From positions 62,001-126,000 of the forward strand of contig CAWDLZ010000022.1 in assembly GCA_963803265.1 (NCBI GenBank): a DNA stretch of 64,000 nt, in the 5' to 3' direction. The position numbers and the translations under genes were made by a program. This DNA comes from CAIKMD01 sp963803265. GTDB lineage: Bacteria > Pseudomonadota > Alphaproteobacteria > ATCC43930 > CGMCC-115725. The notes beneath the pieces were generated by a model. It saw only the letters and a program-made list of their open reading frames with translations, was not told the DNA's origin and searched no databases. Below, in pieces: positions 59,089 through 64,000 of this stretch. Numbering within the stretch: the first letter of the stretch is position 1; each line of letters starts with the position of its first letter.

Positions 59089-59345
59089 CGCTGTCATCGG
59101 TCGAGGAACGCCTTCGCGATCTCCGCCGCGCGGTGACGCGTTCGCGCGAGCGCGTAGGCCACGGCGCGCGCATCGACCTCGCCGGGCTCGAAAGCGAGAT
59201 CGCGGCACTGTCGAGCGCCGCCACCGCGGCGCCGCAAGCCGCCCGCGCCAGCGTGCTCGCCGCGATGTCGGCGCTGCTCGCGGAGCTCGACGGGCTCGGC
59301 GGCGAATTGCGACGCCAAAGCTACGCCGGGCAAGGAGTCCGCTGA
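59085..59345 (+). CDS. Unrecognised helical protein between FhlB-like gene and fliO
   Basis: 86 residues, predicted fully helical, with heptad-like charged and leucine-rich segments (VEERLRDLRRAVTRSRERVG, then LAAMSALLAELDGLGGELRR). The start overlaps the upstream stop (ATGA) and the downstream fliO begins at its stop, so it belongs to the operon. No family is recognised; the position suggests a flagellar accessory protein. Confidence 0.6.
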   Translation: MTLSSVEERLRDLRRAVTRSRERVGHGARIDLAGLESEIAALSSAATAAPQAARASVLAAMSALLAELDGLGGELRRQSYAGQGVR

Positions 59346-59659
59346 TGGGCGACATTTACTGGCGCTTCGCCGGCGCTCTTGCCCTGGTGGTAGCGTTGAT
59401 CTTCGCCGTCGCTTGGATCGCCAAGCGCCTCGGCCTCGGCGGACGAATGGCGACGCCGCGCGGCAAGCGCCGCTTGTCCATTCAAGAAGTGCTGCCCCTC
59501 GACGGCAAGCGGCGCCTGGTGCTGTTGAAGCGCGACGCCGTCGAGCATCTCGTGCTGTTGGGGCTGACCGACGAGTTCGTGGTCGAGACCGGCATCCTTC
59601 CGCCCTCGGATAAGCCGAGCGGCGACTTCGCCGCCTTGCTGCCGGGATCGCGGCCATGA
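59345..59659 (+). CDS. fliO: Flagellar biosynthesis protein FliO
   Basis: 104 residues with an N-terminal membrane helix (WRFAGALALVVALIFAVAWIAKRLG) and a soluble tail (KRRLSIQEVLPLDGKRRLVLLKRD, then EHLVLLGLTDEFVVETGI). The conserved QEVLPLDxKRRLVLLxRD pattern is that of FliO. FliO assists assembly of the FliP ring. It overlaps fliP by four bases (ATGA). Confidence 0.85.
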   Translation: MGDIYWRFAGALALVVALIFAVAWIAKRLGLGGRMATPRGKRRLSIQEVLPLDGKRRLVLLKRDAVEHLVLLGLTDEFVVETGILPPSDKPSGDFAALLPGSRP

Positions 59660-60402
59660 CCCGCCTTCTCCTGCGCGCCGGCCCGGCCGCGATCATTCTG
59701 TTCTTCCTCGCCGCGCATCCGGCCGCGGCCCAGACCCTGACGCTCGACATGGGCGATGGCGGCAGCTCCACCGGAAGGATCGTTCAACTCCTGATGCTGC
59801 TGACGGTGCTGAGCTTAGCCCCGGCGATTCTCATCACCGTGACCTCGTTCACGCGCATCATCGTGGTGCTGTCGTTCCTGAGGAACGCGCTCGGCACGCA
59901 GACGACGCCGCCGAATTTCGTGCTGGTCAGCCTGGCGCTCTTTCTCACCGGCTTCGTCATGGCGCCGACCCTGGAAACCGCCTATGACAACGGCATCGCA
60001 CCGCTCATCGCCGAGCGCATCACCGAGCAGCAGGCTTTCGACCAGGTCGCCGCGCCGCTGCACGTTTTCATGATGAAGAACGTCCGCGACCAGGACCTTC
60101 AGCTCTTCGCCGGGATGGCCAAGGTCGATACCGCCGTGGGCGATCCCAAGGATATCCCGCTGCGCGTGGTGGTGCCCGCCTTCATGATCAGCGAGCTGCG
60201 CCGCGCTTTCGAGATCGGCTTCCTGCTGTTCCTCCCCTTCCTCATCATCGACATCGTGGTGGCGTCGATCCTGATGTCGATGGGCATGATGATGCTGCCG
60301 CCGGTGACGATCTCGCTGCCGTTCAAGCTGATCTTCTTCGTCCTCGTCGATGGCTGGTATCTCGTCGCCGGCTCGCTCGTTCAAAGCTTCGGCGGCAGTT
60401 AG
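59656..60402 (+). CDS. fliP: Flagellar export protein FliP
   Basis: 248 residues. A cleavable signal (ILFFLAAHPAAAQT) is followed by the export-gate helices. The diagnostic ITVTSFTRIIVVLSFLRNALGTQ, FVMAPTLETAYDNGIAPL and ELRRAFEIGFLLFLPFLIIDIVVAS segments are all present. Five FliP subunits form the core of the export gate. The gene ends the plus-strand operon and converges with the TPR gene. Confidence 0.93.
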   Translation: MTRLLLRAGPAAIILFFLAAHPAAAQTLTLDMGDGGSSTGRIVQLLMLLTVLSLAPAILITVTSFTRIIVVLSFLRNALGTQTTPPNFVLVSLALFLTGFVMAPTLETAYDNGIAPLIAERITEQQAFDQVAAPLHVFMMKNVRDQDLQLFAGMAKVDTAVGDPKDIPLRVVVPAFMISELRRAFEIGFLLFLPFLIIDIVVASILMSMGMMMLPPVTISLPFKLIFFVLVDGWYLVAGSLVQSFGGS

Positions 60403-60505
60403 AACTTCCCCCTGAAGTCGAGCCCGAGACCACGGCGCGCATCCTCGCCGGCGTAAGAACGACCGACGCAATCGTCACGACGCCGGCAGGCCGCCGAGAT
60501 CCCGC

Positions 60506-63406
60506 TTAATTGATCGCGCTCAGCTTGTCGACAGCGACGCGTTGCTGATAGGCGGTCATGAAGCTCTGCAGCGCGCCGAGCTGGGCAATGCGGGCGGCGA
60601 TCTCGCTCGGCGTGCCGCCGGCCGCCGTCGCATCGCTGCCGTCGTCGGCGATGACCTTGAACGCGTCGGCCGATGGCGTGCCCGCCATCGCGGCGCCGAG
60701 GCTCTCGCGCAGCTTCGCGATCCCCGCTTGGTCGCCATCGAGGGTCAGCGCCGCGGCCCAAGCCAGCACCATTTGCGCGGTCGGGGCATCGAGCGAGCCC
60801 GCCGCAGGCGGCTGGCCGACGAGCGCCGCGAACATCTTGGCCGCGTTCTTCCAGTCACGCTGGCGCCAATAAATATCGGCGCGCAGCCGGTCGGCGTCGA
60901 CGCTGTCATCGCCAGCGAGAGTGGCGAGCGCGTCGGGCGAGCGATTAAGATCGAGCTCGGCGCGCGCGCGCAGCTCCTGCCGCTGGCGCGTGAGATCGGG
61001 CGTCAGCCCCTGTGCGACGTCGATGTCGAGCGCGGCGACCGCCTGATCAGGCTGGCCGTTCATCAGCCTTAATAGCGCAAGCTGGGTGGCGGCGCGCGCC
61101 TGGTCGCGGCCGGTCAGGCGGTTGCTCACCTGATCCGCGAGCAGCGCGGCGGCGCGGTCGAGCAGATCGACGCTGACTAGGCGATCGACCAGCTTTTTCA
61201 CGACGGCATCGCCGCGATCGCCTGCGGGCTCGAGATCGTGGAACTCGTCATAGAGGGCCAAAGCCTTCACGGGCGGCATGTCGTCGGCGCTCTTGCCGGT
61301 GAAGAGCGCGGCGAAGGTGTCGGCCGCTTCCTGAGCGACGTCCTTGGCCGCTGGGTAATCGGGAAAATAAATCGCGGCCTCGTGCAGCGCATCGAGCCCG
61401 CTCTCGGCGTCGCCCTGGGCCAGTTCGAGCTCGCCCAGACGCCGCAGCAGCGTGAACTCGAAAATATCGCCCCGCCACGAGAAGCGCAGCGCGTCGAGCG
61501 CGTTGATGGTGTCGGCGCGGCCGACCTTGTGCGCGTCGTAAAGCGCCATGGCCCGCGCGTAGAGCGCGCGCGCGCGGCTCGGCCGGTCGCCCATGGCGGC
61601 AACCTTCACCCAAATCTCGAGCGCGGGCTCGAGATGGCCCATCTGCTGCTCGCGCCGTCCGGATAGATAAAGCGCCATCGCCTGCGCGCCCAGGGGCGGA
61701 TGGCCGTTCAGCACCATGTCGATCAAGGGGCCGGCAGCCGAGCTGCGGTCGGTTTCGATCATTGCCTCGGCCGCCTCCAGCGCGAAGCGGTCGCGCAGCT
61801 TTTCCGGATAGAGCGAAATCAAGCCGATCCCAAGCAGGAACTCGCGGGCCGCCGTCGGCCAGTCTCCGGTATTCGTCGCGAGCGAGCCCCGCCACAGCGC
61901 GGCCTCGGGCTCGTCGTCGAGCGTCGATTGGCCGAGCTCGTCACGGGCGCAGGCATCGTCGCCCGCCAGCAGGCAGGCCGCGCCTTTCATCGCGCGCACG
62001 CCCGTCCCGGACGCCGCTTGCGGATCGTCGCGCTCGATCTGCTCGAGCACGCTCAGCGTCTCGGGAGCGAAGAAATTCGCGAAGTAGTAGCGCGCGAGAG
62101 CGAGCCGAGGCTCCGTGCGCGCCGCCGGAGGCGCGTCGGCGATCGCGCGATCGAGCGCGCTGCGCTCGGCGATGAAACTCGTCGCCTTGGGCCCGCGCCA
62201 GGCGACGAAATCGAAAATCCGATGCTGGTCGGCGATGGCGCGGCCCAAGAGCCGGTCATGGTCGTCCGACAGCACCAGGCCGTTGGGGCGCGTGATCTCG
62301 ACGGCGGCCGCGTCGGCATGAACGTCGAGACCATCGGAATTGGGGCGGATCACGACGCCCTGAACGCTCGGCAGCAGGCGAAAATCGACGAAACTGCGCG
62401 CCACGTCGATGCCGCGGCCCAGCTCGGCGACCGGCACGACGACGAGATCGTCGCCGATGACGGGGTCGCGCAGGCGTAACGGCAAGCCCGCCTGGCCGAC
62501 ATGCAATTCCACCGCCGGCAGCGTGGCCGCGGGCCGCGCTTCGACCGCGATCGGCGCTTCGGCCGTGGCGTCCTGGCGGGCGAGATCGACGATCCAGGCG
62601 GTGCCCGAGCGCCGCAGGCCGGGATTGATGCCGTCGGCGGTGACGAGGCGCAAAGCGGTTGCGCCACGGACCGGAACTTGATCGGCGACCTGAACAAAAT
62701 CGCGACCGTTGGCGCGCAGATCGCCCAGATCGAGCGTGGTCGGCGCTCCGAACACGATCCACCAGGCCGCGTCGCGGCGAAACACCGCCGCGCCGGTGCC
62801 GAGCGGCCAATCGAAGCGCAGGCTGGCATGACCATGATCGAGCGTGAGGACGGGCGCGAGCGTCGCCGGCGGTTCGGCGGCAGCCGATTTCGCCCCGCCG
62901 GACGCGGCGGTCTGCAGTGGTGCAGCGGCGGGCGCCGGAGCGGCCGGCGGCGGCGCGGCCGCAGCGGCCTTCGGCGCGGATTTTGCCGCGAGGTTCTTAG
63001 CCGCCGGGATCTCGGAAGCGGCTTTTTCGGGCGGCGGGTTGGCGAATGCGACGAGATCGACCGCGACCGTCGTGCGGTTGATGATCGCGGTCTTGATCTC
63101 GACCGGCTTCTTCAGTTGCGCGACGATCGTGGTGCCGTCGGCCGATTGCGCCGCGCTGGCCACGTAATGATCGAGTTTGCGCGCAATAACGCCGAGCTGC
63201 GCCGCGAATGGCCGCGCGAAGTGGATCGTCAGGGTGGCGCCGTCGAGCTTGGCGCTGAACGCCACCGGCGCGCGCCACTCGACCGCGATGCGGCCAAAGC
63301 GCTCGCGCTCGGCCGCCCTAACCGCGACCGCCTCGCCGGCGCGGGCCGGGACCGCGATCGCGGCGCAGAGCAGCGCCAAAGGGATGAGCGGGAAGCGCCG
63401 CGCCAT
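60506..63406 (-). CDS. Large exported TPR-rich protein, flagellar neighbourhood
   Basis: 966 residues from the ATG at 63406. A signal peptide (FPLIPLALLCAAIAVPARA) is followed by an AMIN-like beta region (RIAVEWRAPVAFSAKL), an alanine/proline-rich linker (about residues 130-175) and a long helical part with TPR-like repeats (ALWRGSLATNTGDWPTAARE, then FTLLRRLGELELAQGDAESG and LTRQRQELRARAELDLNRSP). No catalytic motif is visible. It lies five bases behind the MotE-like gene and next to flagellar export genes, so a role in motor or motility control is likely but not shown. Confidence 0.65.
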   Translation of the reverse strand: MARRFPLIPLALLCAAIAVPARAGEAVAVRAAERERFGRIAVEWRAPVAFSAKLDGATLTIHFARPFAAQLGVIARKLDHYVASAAQSADGTTIVAQLKKPVEIKTAIINRTTVAVDLVAFANPPPEKAASEIPAAKNLAAKSAPKAAAAAPPPAAPAPAAAPLQTAASGGAKSAAAEPPATLAPVLTLDHGHASLRFDWPLGTGAAVFRRDAAWWIVFGAPTTLDLGDLRANGRDFVQVADQVPVRGATALRLVTADGINPGLRRSGTAWIVDLARQDATAEAPIAVEARPAATLPAVELHVGQAGLPLRLRDPVIGDDLVVVPVAELGRGIDVARSFVDFRLLPSVQGVVIRPNSDGLDVHADAAAVEITRPNGLVLSDDHDRLLGRAIADQHRIFDFVAWRGPKATSFIAERSALDRAIADAPPAARTEPRLALARYYFANFFAPETLSVLEQIERDDPQAASGTGVRAMKGAACLLAGDDACARDELGQSTLDDEPEAALWRGSLATNTGDWPTAAREFLLGIGLISLYPEKLRDRFALEAAEAMIETDRSSAAGPLIDMVLNGHPPLGAQAMALYLSGRREQQMGHLEPALEIWVKVAAMGDRPSRARALYARAMALYDAHKVGRADTINALDALRFSWRGDIFEFTLLRRLGELELAQGDAESGLDALHEAAIYFPDYPAAKDVAQEAADTFAALFTGKSADDMPPVKALALYDEFHDLEPAGDRGDAVVKKLVDRLVSVDLLDRAAALLADQVSNRLTGRDQARAATQLALLRLMNGQPDQAVAALDIDVAQGLTPDLTRQRQELRARAELDLNRSPDALATLAGDDSVDADRLRADIYWRQRDWKNAAKMFAALVGQPPAAGSLDAPTAQMVLAWAAALTLDGDQAGIAKLRESLGAAMAGTPSADAFKVIADDGSDATAAGGTPSEIAARIAQLGALQSFMTAYQQRVAVDKLSAIN

Positions 63407-63411
63407 GGCGG

Positions 63412-64000
63412 TCAAGGACTTGCTTGCGGCGCGCCTGCTTGCGCCGGTGCGGCGGCGGTCTTGTCCCGATCGTCCTCGGCGGCGAGCGCCGTCGTGATCG
63501 CTCTCGCCTTGGCCGGATCCATCGCGGCCAAGATCGGCGCGGTCTTGGCCTCCTTCATGTGCTCAATCACGCGAAGCGCGACGGGAAGATCGAGCTGCTC
63601 CATGATTTGCGCCGCGTCCTTGGGTTTCATCGCCTCATAGATCTTGACCAGAACTCTCGATCCGCGCATCGTCGGCGGCGGCCTGTTTCTGGTCTTCGTC
63701 GTCAATGCTCTTCTGCAGAGCGGCGAGCTTCACGATCTTGTCGTCGATGCGCTTTTCCGTCGCTTGCAGCAGCACGTCGCGCTGATCGAGCTCGCCGGCG
63801 CGCTGGTCGAGCGCGACGCGGCGCTTGGACAATTCCTGCAGCACTTCAAGCTCCGATGGGCTCAGCAGCAGCGGGTCCTTGATCGGGTCTTGCGGCGCGG
63901 CGGTCGCCGGATCGGGCGGCGCCGAGGCCGTCTGGCTCGCGGGATTCGGCGGTTGCTTGTTGGCGGCGTCATTGGCCTCTTTGGTCAGATCGACCGGCTG
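63412..64000 (-). pseudogene. MotE-like protein (MgtE N-terminal domain), partial and frameshifted
   Basis: The gene runs off the window end. The visible part has a Pro/Ala-rich stretch, a coiled coil (ELEVLQELSKRRVALDQRAG to KRIDDKIVKLAALQKS) and a C-terminal MgtE-N domain (IYEAMKPKDAAQIMEQLDLP, then VIEHMKEAKTAPILAAMDPAKAR). This order is that of MotE, the periplasmic MotC-stabilising chaperone of alphaproteobacteria. One extra base near 63652 breaks the frame between DDARIES and LVKIYEAM. Its stop lies five bases ahead of the TPR protein start. Confidence 0.75.

Overview
The window is a high-GC chromosomal stretch from an alphaproteobacterium. The best fit is Rhodospirillales or a neighbouring order. 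The evidence is the CckA cell-cycle kinase beside flagellar export genes, alphaproteobacterial-type RecA, AlaS and NADP-isocitrate dehydrogenase in one neighbourhood, an EgtB/EgtD ergothioneine pair, DUF1491, and a candidate CtrA box. The assignment rests on protein signatures and gene order read by eye; no search was run.

Layout. 1-4737: a ragged accessory area with the end of an acyl-CoA dehydrogenase, a flavin-reductase remnant, a VOC protein, an orphan ABC substrate-binding protein, a metallophosphoesterase (the last two frameshifted) and a CarS-like membrane protein. 4840-6120: an IS3-family element killed by an amber codon. 6279-17882: a molybdenum-hydroxylase cluster (isoquinoline 1-oxidoreductase-like IorA/IorB, tri-haem cytochrome c, a bis-MGD oxidoreductase, CoxE-like VWA protein, two XdhC-type proteins, a MoeA-like/MocA fusion). 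It is interrupted by a 424-bp perfect direct repeat that flanks the bis-MGD gene. 17969-29062: mostly intact housekeeping and metabolic genes, including a solute:sodium symporter pair, GST, CbpA/CbpM chaperones, a yybP-ykoY manganese riboswitch ahead of a UPF0016 exporter, SDR, inositol-phosphatase family, amine oxidase and two divergent CelD-type acyltransferases. 29093-34205: an RND pump with its adaptor, cold-shock protein with a terminator, and infA. 34233-42272: ergothioneine genes, DUF1491, LOG family, icd, alaS. 42364-44278: a lower-GC island with a double zinc-ribbon protein and a BglII/BstYI-type restriction-modification system. 44494-46871: recA, a small membrane zinc-ribbon protein and a PKHD hydroxylase. 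47067-52823: four overlapping genes for cell-surface glycan assembly. 52838-64000: cckA and the flagellar basal-body/export genes, with a MotE-like gene running off the end.

How the genes work together. IorA/IorB and the cytochrome c would oxidise an N-heterocycle or aldehyde and pass electrons to the respiratory chain. CoxE, the XdhC proteins and the MoeA/MocA fusion would make and insert the molybdenum cytosine dinucleotide cofactor. CckA normally phosphorylates CtrA through ChpT, and CtrA controls early flagellar operons; a CtrA-like box lies in front of flgB.

A caution for every reader: at least sixteen single-base frameshifts break otherwise well-conserved genes, including the essential infA. 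This looks more like sequence error in a draft or metagenome assembly than true gene decay, but the two cannot be separated from the sequence alone.
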